This document shows, one piece after another, positions 42,082-51,100 of a DNA stretch of 64,000 nt. The stretch spans positions 62,001-126,000 of the forward strand of contig NZ_JAFFJV010000015.1 of NCBI RefSeq assembly GCF_016924645.1, given 5' to 3'. Source of the stretch: Rufibacter psychrotolerans (lineage in GTDB: Bacteria > Bacteroidota > Bacteroidia > Cytophagales > Hymenobacteraceae). Each line of letters starts with the position of its first letter. Position 1 is the first letter of the stretch. A model generated the notes under the pieces. It saw only the letters and a list, made by a program, of their open reading frames with translations. It searched no databases and was not told the origin of the DNA. The translations under genes and the position numbers were made by a program.

Positions 42082-42102
42082 CCCCCATCTTTTTAAACTT
42101 AC

Positions 42103-43581
42103 ATGAAACGATATAGCTTTCTTTTGGCCTGCCTGGCGCTGCTAGGCAGTGCCGGGAAGGGCTTTGCCCAGACAGAGGTAGACGCTCTTCGTTATTCCCG
42201 TACTGATTTTGGCGGAACTGCCCGCACCATGGGTATTGGTGGCGCCAACGTGGCGTTGGGCGCAGACGCCGGAAATCTTTCCAGCAACCCTGCCGGCCTG
42301 GGGCTTTTCAGACGCTCTGAGATTACCGTATCGGCGGGCATCGTGGGCAATGAGGTGAACAGCCGCGTGTATGGCTCTGAAACCACCGAAAGCCGCAACA
42401 ACCTCAACATCCCCGGCCTTTCGGCGGTGTTTACCACCCGCAAAGCCGATGACGAGGAGGGCGACTGGCGCTCCAGCTCTTTCGGGGTGGGCTTTACCCG
42501 CCTCAACAACTTTAACCAGCGTTCTTTCTACCGGGCTACCGGCCCAGAAAGCAACATGAAGTTTGGCGAGTATGCCGCCCAGCGGGCCGATCTGTATGGC
42601 CTGAGCCCTAATTCGCTCCAGGAGCTGGCCTATGAGACCTACCTGATTGAGGAGGATGACCTGGGCTTCTACAACCCCAACTGGGAAGGCACCAACGTGT
42701 TCCAGGAGAACATTCAGTCTAGCGGGGCCCAGAACCAGTGGGACTTTGCCTACGGCGCCAGCTTCCGGGATAAGTTGTTCCTGGGGGCTTCCCTGGGCGT
42801 GTCTACCATCAGGTTCAAACAAACCCGGACGTATGCGGAGGAAGGCCCGCAGAACATCAGAGACTTGCAGCTGCGCGATGACCTGACCACCGAAGGAACT
42901 GGTATCAGCCTGCGCGTGGGTGCCATCTACCGCCCCAGCGATGCGCTGCGGTTAGGTTTCTCTGTGCAAACGCCTACCTGGTACACCCTAACCGACCAGT
43001 TCAACACCACCTTGGCCGTGAACTACAACGAGGCTCCGGAGGAAGGCGCTTCCCTGAACCAGTACTTTGCCGCCGATCCCGGCGAGTATGAGTACAACAT
43101 CACCACGCCGTTCAGGGCCACCGGGGGCGCGGCCTTCTTCCTGGGCAAAAACGGGTTCATCACCGCCGATGTGGAGTACGTAGATTACAGTAGCGCCCGC
43201 ATTAACGCCGATGATTCTTTCCAGGCCGAGAACCAGAACATCAAGACGCTCTATGACAAAGCCCTGAACTACCGCATTGGGGCCGAGGCCCGCTTTGACA
43301 TCTTCCGGGTGAGAGCCGGTTATGCCCTGTACGGTGATCCGTTCAAGAACAGTGATGCGAACCAGGCCAAGACGTTCCTGACCGGTGGTTTCGGGATCAG
43401 GCAGGAGAACTTCTTCATTGACGGAGCTCTGGTGTATGGTAAATACAACAGCGTTTACTCGCCTTACACTAACGCCGAAATCAACGACCAGAACTCTCCG
43501 TTCTACAACGTGACTACCCCTAGTGTGGTGAACAAACACAAGAACACCAACTTTGTGGCCACCGTGGGTTGGAATTTCTGA
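42103..43581 (+). CDS. FadL/OmpP1/TodX-family outer-membrane porin
   Basis: 492 residues. Signal peptide to about residue 22 (GKGFAQ). The mature start DALRYSRTDFGGTARTMGIGGANVALGAD and SNPAGLGLF are the FadL-family hatch motif region; the rest is a beta barrel ending in Phe. Such proteins pass hydrophobic compounds, including long-chain fatty acids, through the outer membrane, which would feed the fadD-fadN-fadA-fadE block elsewhere in this window, though the two are not linked. In this phylum it is often annotated hemin receptor. Confidence 0.88.
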   Translation: MKRYSFLLACLALLGSAGKGFAQTEVDALRYSRTDFGGTARTMGIGGANVALGADAGNLSSNPAGLGLFRRSEITVSAGIVGNEVNSRVYGSETTESRNNLNIPGLSAVFTTRKADDEEGDWRSSSFGVGFTRLNNFNQRSFYRATGPESNMKFGEYAAQRADLYGLSPNSLQELAYETYLIEEDDLGFYNPNWEGTNVFQENIQSSGAQNQWDFAYGASFRDKLFLGASLGVSTIRFKQTRTYAEEGPQNIRDLQLRDDLTTEGTGISLRVGAIYRPSDALRLGFSVQTPTWYTLTDQFNTTLAVNYNEAPEEGASLNQYFAADPGEYEYNITTPFRATGGAAFFLGKNGFITADVEYVDYSSARINADDSFQAENQNIKTLYDKALNYRIGAEARFDIFRVRAGYALYGDPFKNSDANQAKTFLTGGFGIRQENFFIDGALVYGKYNSVYSPYTNAEINDQNSPFYNVTTPSVVNKHKNTNFVATVGWNF

Positions 43582-43586
43582 TACCC

Positions 43587-43622
43587 GTTTTAGGGCTATT
43601 TTCCCTGAAACAGCCTTAAAAC
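43587..43622. repeat. 36-bp dispersed palindrome, copy 20
   Basis: Starts 5 nt after the porin stop. Near-consensus arms GTTTTAGGGCTATTTTCC and GAAACAGCCTTAAAAC; it joins a terminator immediately. Confidence 0.88.
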
Positions 43623-43623
43623 T

Positions 43624-43671
43624 AAAAAATAGAAGGCCTCTCCTGTAGCAAGGAGGGGCCTTCTATTTTTT
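43624..43671. terminator. bidirectional intrinsic terminator
   Basis: 20-nt arms AAAAAATAGAAGGCCTCTCC and GGAGGGGCCTTCTATTTTTT with one mismatch. It serves convergent genes with stops at 43581 and 43688. Confidence 0.92.
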
Positions 43672-43687
43672 ACCTTGCACAGGTTTG

Positions 43688-46600
43688 TTACAGCTTTACA
43701 AACCTGCGCCGGTGCACCTCTTTGCCTAAGCCTATTTCCAGGATGTACACGCCTGGCACCAGGCTGCTCACATCCAGTGTTTTCTCCAGAACCGTAAGGG
43801 TTTTATCAACTGTGGTGCGCCGTACGGGTTTGCCCAGCTGGCTCCTGAACGTGACCTGTACCTGCCCCACGGCGTTGGAAGCAAAGGTGAGGGCAAGCTC
43901 CTCCCGTACCGGGTTGGGGTTGATCTTCACCTCAGAAGCTGCCAGATGCACCACCTGCTCCTCGTTCTCACTGGCGGCAAGGCAGCCATTGGTTACGGTT
44001 TGCACCCTGTACCGCCCCGAGTTCTTTACTACCAGGCTTTGTTGGGTACTGCCCACAAGCGGAGCTTCATTGAAGAACCATTGGTAGCTATCTGCCTGGG
44101 GGGCAACCAGGGTATCGCCGTTTTTGGCCAGTTTTATGGCTTTCGGGTGAATTCTGACGGTCACCTCCGCAGCAGGGCCTTCGCAGCCATTAAGGGTTTG
44201 GGTGGCGTAGAATGTGGCGCTACTTGTCACCGATGGGGTGAATTGGTTGCCGGCAGCAACCTTCTGCTGTCTGGCAGCATCTGCGTACCAGGTTATGTTG
44301 GCCCCTGTCGCCACCAAAGGCATCAAGGCATCGCCCTCACACTGCGATGGCACCTCCGCAATCACTGGGGAAGAAGGCAACTGATACCTGAAGATTTTCA
44401 CCTGGCTGCTGGAGATCTTTTTACATAAAGTAGTGGTCCACTCCAGGACCGTCTCACCATATCCAATGGCCTGAACGGCAGAGTTAGGGTTTTGCGGGTC
44501 TGCAATAAAGGCTTGGCCGCTAACTACTCTCCATTTACCAACTCCTTTGGCAGGCATGTTTCCCTGCAAGACAGCCTGACTAGTTTCACATAAGCTGATG
44601 TTGCTCCCGGCCCTGGAAACAGTAGGTTCCTCTATGCCGCAATCAGTCACCGCAACCGCCACGGGTGAAACGAGCACTGTATCTCCTATGATGTTGGTGA
44701 CTTCATTGGTAGCGATAGGCCTGTTAAAATCAAAATAGTTATGGGCGGTGTTTTTGATCACAGTGCCTTTAGGGTTGCCTGGATTCTGCGCAATAGAGAA
44801 CTTCACAAACCCATGGCTGCCCGGCTCATTTGTTTTATGGTCTGGCAGATTAATGTTTTTAAAGGTAAAGGTCAGCACGGGTCTCCCCTTGCCCGTGACG
44901 GTATAGGTGAACGGATGCGAGGCCGCCCCCACCCGCAGCGAGGCAATGTCCAGGTGCTCACTGATGGTGTCCTTTACCACCACATTGTAAGCCACATCAG
45001 TACCCGTGTTCTGGAACCTGACCAGGTACTCCAACGCATCCTCAGCCTTGATATAATGCCGGGCCGTGATACCCTTAGGGCTCACCTGTTTGTCGTTGGG
45101 GTCATAGCTGTCCACAATCTCCAGGCAGGAAATATCCACCTCCGCGTCGGCGTCATCCTGGTAGAAGTTGTCAATGGGCTGGGGCATGGCCTGGAACGGA
45201 GTGCCCACCGGAATGCCCGGAGGCTGCAGACTTACGGCAGGTCGGCTCTGTCCCGGATGGTGGGGCACCTGGTCCACCTCCAAGCGGAAGGTGACCAGTT
45301 GGGCGGGTACTTCTAAGGTGGTGGAATCTCCTTGCCGTAGTTTGACTTTCCCTTGCCTCACCAGGGCAGTATTGGCGTACACGCGGTACGCGGTGCTGTC
45401 TTCCATGTCGCCTTGCCCCTCGTTGGCAATGGTAAATTCTGCCGTCTGCTGTTGGTTGGTGAAGTGAGCGGCCAAGGCCACGCTGGCCTGGCTCCACTGC
45501 TGGCTGCGGGGAGCACAGGCATTCTTAGGCGTGATAAAAGCTTTGACGCACTGGCTCAAGCCCCTGATCTCTTCCTTCCAGCAGATGGTAGAATCTGCAT
45601 TCACAAAGCTTTTGCGCTCGCCTGGTTTCAGGGTACCAATCTCAAAGATGAAGGCGGAATCTTGCCGGGCTACCCACGGCAAACTGCTGCTGATGGGCAC
45701 TACATATTGCGGGTAAATCACCATGACTCTCACGTTATGGGCGGCTGCGGTGCCCTCATTGGCGTAGGTAACGGTGGTATTGCTCCTGAAACAGCGCCGG
45801 CGGCGGTCAGCGGCTATGTCAATGGTGAGTTGCGGGCACTCGGTTACCTGGGTCCCGAAGTTTAGATTATTGACTTCGGCCAGGTTTTCAGAAGTGGTAA
45901 CGGGCACTGCGGTATTGCACACCCGCCGGATGGTTGTTTTGGAGGCTGCCCCAAACAAAGGGGTTATCTGGTACTCTCCGGGCTCTAACCTGATGGAGTA
46001 CTCCCCCTGGCTGTTGGTAATGCCGTAGTAATCTCCGGGCTCTGCTTTTATCAGAATATTCGCAAAGCCTTGCTCGTGCTCCTCCGGCCTGCAGTTTCCG
46101 TTTATGTCATTGAACACTTTTCCGCTTACCCGTGTGGCCAAGGCACCGCTGCTATCAGCCAGGTGAGCGATGAAAATGTCGTCCAGGCCCGCTCCCTGCA
46201 GTAGCTTGTTCCCTAGCAACAATCTGTTTTTGAAGGACCCTGTGTACACCAGTTCCTTCTGACCGGGATTGAAAGCAATTTCGGGCTGTTCCCCAAAGTA
46301 GTTCACCAGCCAGACTTTTTCGCCTGCAAGGCTTAACTTACTCAGGAAAACATCCTGCACCAGGGTGGTAGGAGCGGTACTAAACAGGGTATCGTTTTCT
46401 GCCAGAATGCCTCCCGCAAAGATACCTGCCAGATAAAGCGCATTATTGCCGTACACCAACTCGGTGGGTTGCATGAAACTGCCTAACTCCCCCTTCCTGA
46501 CACCCATTATTTTGGTTGCCCACAAAGCTTTGCCGGCGGGGTCAAACTTCAGCACAAGGCAGTTAGCAGCAGGAGAACCTTCAATGAGAAGGTCATCTAT

Positions 46601-47536
46601 CTGCACTGCCTTTGCCCGGATATCTGAGGTGGCACTAAGCGAAAGATAGAGGTTATTGTCGTTGTCAATTACCAAGCCGCCGTTCTCTGAGGTGTTGAAA
46701 ATAAAGGGAAGCGCCTTTGCCCACACCACTTTTCCTGCTGCGTCTTGCTTGGCAATGAACGGGGTAGTTAGAAAGGGATTTGATGCATCTTCAGGTTTGG
46801 CAGGCTCCAGGGTGATTTCGTCCAGGCTGGCTTTTCCAACAAACGCCCCACCTGTTACTACATTTCCTTCACTATCCAGCTTTACATCCTGGTACTGGAG
46901 ATTGTAATTAGGCGAGCTTTTACACCAGACCACGTTTCCTTCTGGCGTAAATTTCCCTAGAAAGTCGCGCTCAGCCGCTTTTGCCGGCACGTGCAAAGGC
47001 AGCGGTATGCCCATGAAGTTATCGCCAAAGAAGGAGCCCACCACATAGATGTTGCCTTGCTTGTCAAGGGCTACGCTCTTGCCCCTTCCCTTTTGGAAGC
47101 CGGCCCCTTTGAACTCCTTTTGCCATTTTACGCTTCCTTCGCTGTCAAGCTTTAGCAGGGAAAAACTGGAGGTTTGCGCGTCTGCCCCCTGCCCCACCAC
47201 CACAACATTTCCCTCGGCATCTACTGCCAGGTCGGTGTATCTATGGTCAATACTGCTGCCTTCATCATCCTTCACCCAAACCGCTTTTTTGTCTTTCCCA
47301 TACTTGGCAATGAAGCCTCCTTTTTTCCGCTGCGGGATGCCTTCAAACGCTGCCCCATCTTTGCCGCCAACATGCCCAATGACATAGGTCCATCCCTTTG
47401 CATCTGCCACTACTTTTGACGCATAGTCATAGCTATCTGAGCCGATGGATTGCACTGAAGAAATTACTTGAGCCTGCCCAGGACTAACAGAACAACAGAG
47501 AATACATAGCAAGACCTTCAGGAAGAAGTGCTTCAT
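43688..47536 (-). CDS. large secreted multidomain protein with type IX sorting domain
   Basis: 1282 residues. Signal peptide to about residue 22. Residues about 25-460 are SBBP-like propeller repeats (DAEGNVVVVGQG, DKQGNIYVVGSF and similar). Next a Cna-B/SdrD-like collar domain (SGKVFNDINGNCRPEEHEQG, about 475-560), beta-sandwich domains, a conserved adhesin-like region with DSYDPNDKQVSPKG and LEYLVRFQNTGTDVAYNVVV (about 835-960), Ig/PKD-like strands, and a C-terminal sorting domain from about 1205 (INPNPVREELALTF to RRRFVKL). Likely a surface-displayed structural or adhesive protein; ligand unknown. Confidence 0.88.
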   Translation of the reverse strand: MKHFFLKVLLCILCCSVSPGQAQVISSVQSIGSDSYDYASKVVADAKGWTYVIGHVGGKDGAAFEGIPQRKKGGFIAKYGKDKKAVWVKDDEGSSIDHRYTDLAVDAEGNVVVVGQGADAQTSSFSLLKLDSEGSVKWQKEFKGAGFQKGRGKSVALDKQGNIYVVGSFFGDNFMGIPLPLHVPAKAAERDFLGKFTPEGNVVWCKSSPNYNLQYQDVKLDSEGNVVTGGAFVGKASLDEITLEPAKPEDASNPFLTTPFIAKQDAAGKVVWAKALPFIFNTSENGGLVIDNDNNLYLSLSATSDIRAKAVQIDDLLIEGSPAANCLVLKFDPAGKALWATKIMGVRKGELGSFMQPTELVYGNNALYLAGIFAGGILAENDTLFSTAPTTLVQDVFLSKLSLAGEKVWLVNYFGEQPEIAFNPGQKELVYTGSFKNRLLLGNKLLQGAGLDDIFIAHLADSSGALATRVSGKVFNDINGNCRPEEHEQGFANILIKAEPGDYYGITNSQGEYSIRLEPGEYQITPLFGAASKTTIRRVCNTAVPVTTSENLAEVNNLNFGTQVTECPQLTIDIAADRRRRCFRSNTTVTYANEGTAAAHNVRVMVIYPQYVVPISSSLPWVARQDSAFIFEIGTLKPGERKSFVNADSTICWKEEIRGLSQCVKAFITPKNACAPRSQQWSQASVALAAHFTNQQQTAEFTIANEGQGDMEDSTAYRVYANTALVRQGKVKLRQGDSTTLEVPAQLVTFRLEVDQVPHHPGQSRPAVSLQPPGIPVGTPFQAMPQPIDNFYQDDADAEVDISCLEIVDSYDPNDKQVSPKGITARHYIKAEDALEYLVRFQNTGTDVAYNVVVKDTISEHLDIASLRVGAASHPFTYTVTGKGRPVLTFTFKNINLPDHKTNEPGSHGFVKFSIAQNPGNPKGTVIKNTAHNYFDFNRPIATNEVTNIIGDTVLVSPVAVAVTDCGIEEPTVSRAGSNISLCETSQAVLQGNMPAKGVGKWRVVSGQAFIADPQNPNSAVQAIGYGETVLEWTTTLCKKISSSQVKIFRYQLPSSPVIAEVPSQCEGDALMPLVATGANITWYADAARQQKVAAGNQFTPSVTSSATFYATQTLNGCEGPAAEVTVRIHPKAIKLAKNGDTLVAPQADSYQWFFNEAPLVGSTQQSLVVKNSGRYRVQTVTNGCLAASENEEQVVHLAASEVKINPNPVREELALTFASNAVGQVQVTFRSQLGKPVRRTTVDKTLTVLEKTLDVSSLVPGVYILEIGLGKEVHRRRFVKL

Positions 47537-47626
47537 AAAAGAGATGGAATACTGTATAGGAATAAACTATAGCACAAGGATACAGTAAATCTGCACGAGT
47601 TGACAACTGTTAGCCCCTAAAATGCA

Positions 47627-47657
47627 AAAGCCCAGCCGTGTTACACGACTGGGCTTT
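47627..47657. terminator. lpd terminator
   Basis: AAAGCCCAG and CTGGGCTTT stem with an inner CCGTG/CACGA extension; on the minus strand it is followed by TTTTGCATTTT. It lies about 24 nt past the lpd stop. Confidence 0.8.
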
Positions 47658-47680
47658 CCTAGTGATATTATTTCCAGAGA

Positions 47681-49084
47681 TTAAATATGAATGGCTCTGT
47701 TCTCTGTAGCGGCTAAACAGGCTTCTTTCATGGCCTCAGTATAGGTGGGGTGCGCGTGGCTCATGCGGGCGATGTCCTCGGCAGATGCCCGGAACTCCAT
47801 GGCCACCACTGCCTCCGCGATCATGTCTGCGGCACGTGGCCCGATCATGTGCACGCCCAAGATTTCATCTGTCTGCGCGTCTGCCAGTACTTTCACGAAA
47901 CCATCGGTGTCCATAGACGCTTTGGCGCGGCCTGAAGCTTTGAATGGGAACGAACCTGCTCTGTATGCTACGCCCTGCGCCTTCAACTGCTCCTCAGTGA
48001 AGCCTACCCCAGCCACTTCTGGCCAAGTGTATACCACACCCGGAATCAGGTTGTAGTTGATGTGCGGCTTTTGGCCCGCTATGATTTCGGCTACCAGCAC
48101 TCCTTCTTCTTCGGCTTTGTGCGCCAGCATGGCTCCGCGTATCACGTCGCCAATGGCGTAGATGCCCGGCACGTTGGTTTGCAAGTGATCGTCTACGGCA
48201 ATCATGCCGCGCTCACCCAGTTGTACCCCGGCATTCTCCAGACCCAAACCTTCGGTGTATGGCTTACGCCCAACGGATACCAAGCAGTAGTCGCCTTCAA
48301 AGGTAACCGTTTGGCCTTTAGGAGACTCAGCGGTAACTACTACGCCTTCGCCTTGCACTTCGGCCCCGGTTACTTTGTGCCCGAAGAAGAACTCAAACCC
48401 TAAGGTCTTTTTCAGCACACGCTGCAGTTCTTTGCCTAAAGAACGGTCCATGGTAGGGATAATGGCATCGGTGTACTCTACCACAGACACTTTCGCGCCT
48501 AAGCGGGCATACACAGAACCTAACTCCAGCCCAATCACCCCACCGCCAATCACGATCAGGTGTTTTGGCACTTCTTTCAGGGCCAAGGCCTCGGTAGAAG
48601 TGATAATGCGGTTCTTGTCTACGGGCAGGAACGGCAGGTTGATGGGCTTAGAACCCGTCGCGATGATGGTTTTTTCCGTCTCAATCTGCTGCTCGGCGCC
48701 GTCTTGCCCAGTGATTTTGATAGTGTTTTTGTTCACGAAAGAGCCCAGACCGTTGTACACGTCTACCTTGTTCTTCTTCATGAGGTACGCAATGCCGTCG
48801 TTGTTAGACTTGATCACGTCACCTTTGCGGGCAATCATCTGCTCCAGGTTCACTTTGAGATTATCCAACTCAATACCGTGCGTCTTGAAGGTATGCGCGG
48901 CATTGTGGAAGTGCTCAGATGAATCCAATAAGGCTTTAGACGGAATACAGCCTACGTTCAGGCAAGTACCACCCAACACTGAATATTTCTCAATAATGGC
49001 GGTTTTCAGGCCCAGCTGCGCACAGCGGATAGCGGCCACGTAGCCTCCCGGTCCTGAACCGATTACCGTTACATCGTATTTCAT
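47681..49084 (-). CDS. lpd: dihydrolipoyl dehydrogenase (E3)
   Basis: 467 residues. FAD flavoenzyme that reoxidises the lipoyl arms of 2-oxoacid dehydrogenases. N-terminal FAD fold VIGSGPGGYVAAIRCAQLG, redox disulfide C41/C46 in GGTCLNVGCIPSK, NAD fold VIGGGVIGLELGSVYARLG, and the C-terminal interface with the catalytic His in SHAHPTYTEAMKEA. It is third after sucA and sucB on the minus strand, separated from sucB by a 138-bp MITE-like element. Confidence 0.97.
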   Translation of the reverse strand: MKYDVTVIGSGPGGYVAAIRCAQLGLKTAIIEKYSVLGGTCLNVGCIPSKALLDSSEHFHNAAHTFKTHGIELDNLKVNLEQMIARKGDVIKSNNDGIAYLMKKNKVDVYNGLGSFVNKNTIKITGQDGAEQQIETEKTIIATGSKPINLPFLPVDKNRIITSTEALALKEVPKHLIVIGGGVIGLELGSVYARLGAKVSVVEYTDAIIPTMDRSLGKELQRVLKKTLGFEFFFGHKVTGAEVQGEGVVVTAESPKGQTVTFEGDYCLVSVGRKPYTEGLGLENAGVQLGERGMIAVDDHLQTNVPGIYAIGDVIRGAMLAHKAEEEGVLVAEIIAGQKPHINYNLIPGVVYTWPEVAGVGFTEEQLKAQGVAYRAGSFPFKASGRAKASMDTDGFVKVLADAQTDEILGVHMIGPRAADMIAEAVVAMEFRASAEDIARMSHAHPTYTEAMKEACLAATENRAIHI

Positions 49085-49146
49085 GATTTTTCTATTTATG
49101 GAGGAAACAGACCCTCGTTATTTTAACACAGGGGGGCAGAACTAGA

Positions 49147-49284
49147 ACCCACCCCTTCCCCTCCCAGGAGGGGAATTTTGAGCTTTAGACGCTCTCCCCT
49201 ACAGGAAGCGGCCTTTACTCAGTTAGCAATTAAAACTATCTTACTTTATCTGAAACTCCCCTCCTGGGAGGGGCAGAGGTGGGT
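49147..49284. mobile_element. 138-bp gene-less element with 28-bp inverted ends
   Basis: 49147-49174 and 49257-49284 match at 26 of 28 positions, inverted. Each end contains its own palindrome CCCCTCC(C)AGGAGGGG. It occupies most of the 290-bp sucB-lpd gap; its hairpins would form in the sucA-sucB-lpd transcript. Repeats of this CCCCTCC type are frequent in Bacteroidota genomes. No target duplication seen. Confidence 0.7.
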
Positions 49285-49374
49285 CTGCAGCTTATCAAGG
49301 TATCCTCTCCGCCCACCCATAACGTAAAGGAGGAGCAAACCTGACGCTTACCCCTCCCTCACAGATTCAATGCA

Positions 49375-51015
49375 CTAAACGCCCAACAGGAGTCTCATTG
49401 GATCTTCCAGCAACTCTTTTACGCGCACCAGGAAGCTCACCGACTCACGGCCGTCAATGATGCGGTGATCGTAAGACAGGGCCAGGTACATCATCGGACG
49501 GATTTCCACCTGGTTGTTGATAGCCACCGGACGATTCACGATGTTGTGCATCCCCAGGATAGCCGATTGCGGCGCGTTGATGATGGGTGTTGACATCATA
49601 GACCCGAACACCCCACCGTTGGTGATGGTGAAGGTACCGCCGGTCATCTCATCAATGCCCAGTTTGTTCTCACGGGCACGCTTAGCTAAACGAACGACTT
49701 CTTTCTCGATACCATCCAGGCTCAGGCCTTCGGCGTTGCGGATCACCGGAACCACCAGACCTTTAGGCGCAGAAACGGCAATGGAAACGTCGCAGAAATC
49801 GTTGTACACGATCTCGCCCCCGTCAATCTGGGCGTTAACGGCTGGCCACTCTTGCAGGGCCACGGTACAAGCCTTCACGAAGAACGACATGAAGCCTAAG
49901 CCTACCTCGTGCTTCTCTTTGAACTTGTCTTTGTATTTGGCCCGAATGTCCATGATCGGCTTCATGTCTACCTCGTTGAAGGTGGTCAACATGGCCGTTT
50001 CATTTTTCACCGCTACCAGACGGCGGGCAACTGTTTTACGCAGGCTGCTCATTTTCTCGCGGCGGCTGTTGCGTGAACCCGCAGCGGCCGGAGCCGGAGC
50101 AGCAGATTCTTTGGCAGCAGGTGCGGCAGGAGCGGCGGCAGGTTGTGGCGCCGGAGCAGCCGGACGAGCCTGGGCGTTCTGGGCATCTTCTTTGGTGATG
50201 CGACCATCTCTGCCAGTACCGTTCACGTCTGCAGCGTTAATGCCTTTCTCAGAAAGGATTTTGCCGGCAGCCGGCGATGGCGTACCGCTGGCGTAGGTAG
50301 AAGCCCCTGAAGTGGCAGCAGCAGCCTGCGCTGGTTGTCCAGACGGAGCAGCCGTTTGCGGAGCCGGAGAAGTAACCACACCAGAACCAGCACCTACTTC
50401 AATGCGGCAGATGGTAGCGCCAATTTCAATGGTGTCGCCTTCTTGGGCAACAATGCGCAGGACACCGGCCGCTTCGGCAGGTAATTCAAACGTAGCTTTG
50501 TCAGACTCCAGTTCACACAGCACTTCGTCCATGGCTACCTGGTCTCCGTCAGATTTCAGCCACTTAGAGATCGTTACCTCGGTAATCGACTCTCCCACGG
50601 TTGGAATTTTCACGTCGATGGTCTGACCGGCACCGCCACCCGTGGTGGCTTGGTTCTGGGTACCGTGGCTTGGCGTGTTTTCCGCCGCTACTGTGCTCTG
50701 CGGGTCGGTCACGCTTTTATTTTCAGTGAGGGTGTGCTGCGTAGAAACAGTGGTAGGTTGAGGAGTGGAAGCGCCTTGGCCGGCCCCGTCAATGGTACAG
50801 ATAACCTCCCCGATTGGAATGGTATCGCCTTCCTGGGCTTTGATTCTAAGAATACCAGCGGCTTCGGCGGGCAATTCAAAGGTAGCCTTATCTGATTCCA
50901 GCTCGCAGATCACCTCGTCCATGGCAACCTGATCGCCGTCTTGTTTCAACCATTTCGCGATGGTCACTTCCGTGATGGATTCCCCAACCACTGGTACTTT
51001 TACTTCTAAGCTCAT
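49375..51015 (-). CDS. sucB: 2-oxoglutarate dehydrogenase E2, dihydrolipoyl succinyltransferase
   Basis: 546 residues from the ATG at 51015 (nine codons inside the longest frame, giving the standard [17 protein letters not shown] start). Two lipoyl domains (about 1-80 and 130-215), each with the lipoylated lysine in ESDKATFEL, joined by Thr/Gln and Ala/Pro linkers; a peripheral subunit-binding domain (about 250-285); and the catalytic core with [15 protein letters not shown]. It moves succinyl groups to CoA. E. coli SucB has one lipoyl domain, so this is a two-lipoyl form. Downstream of sucA with a palindrome copy between. Confidence 0.96.
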   Translation of the reverse strand: MSLEVKVPVVGESITEVTIAKWLKQDGDQVAMDEVICELESDKATFELPAEAAGILRIKAQEGDTIPIGEVICTIDGAGQGASTPQPTTVSTQHTLTENKSVTDPQSTVAAENTPSHGTQNQATTGGGAGQTIDVKIPTVGESITEVTISKWLKSDGDQVAMDEVLCELESDKATFELPAEAAGVLRIVAQEGDTIEIGATICRIEVGAGSGVVTSPAPQTAAPSGQPAQAAAATSGASTYASGTPSPAAGKILSEKGINAADVNGTGRDGRITKEDAQNAQARPAAPAPQPAAAPAAPAAKESAAPAPAAAGSRNSRREKMSSLRKTVARRLVAVKNETAMLTTFNEVDMKPIMDIRAKYKDKFKEKHEVGLGFMSFFVKACTVALQEWPAVNAQIDGGEIVYNDFCDVSIAVSAPKGLVVPVIRNAEGLSLDGIEKEVVRLAKRARENKLGIDEMTGGTFTITNGGVFGSMMSTPIINAPQSAILGMHNIVNRPVAINNQVEIRPMMYLALSYDHRIIDGRESVSFLVRVKELLEDPMRLLLGV

Positions 51016-51050
51016 ACTTTCTTTTTGGCTTAAGATGATCACTTAAGTCT

Positions 51051-51086
51051 GTTTTGGCCCTGTTTTCTGGGGAACAGGGCCAAAAC
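51051..51086. repeat. 36-bp dispersed palindrome, copy 21
   Basis: Ends 14 nt past the sucA stop, between sucA and sucB. Perfect outer arms GTTTTGGCCCTGTT and AACAGGGCCAAAAC with TTCTGGGG at the centre. Confidence 0.9.
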
Positions 51087-51100
51087 AGCTTTTACCTTAT

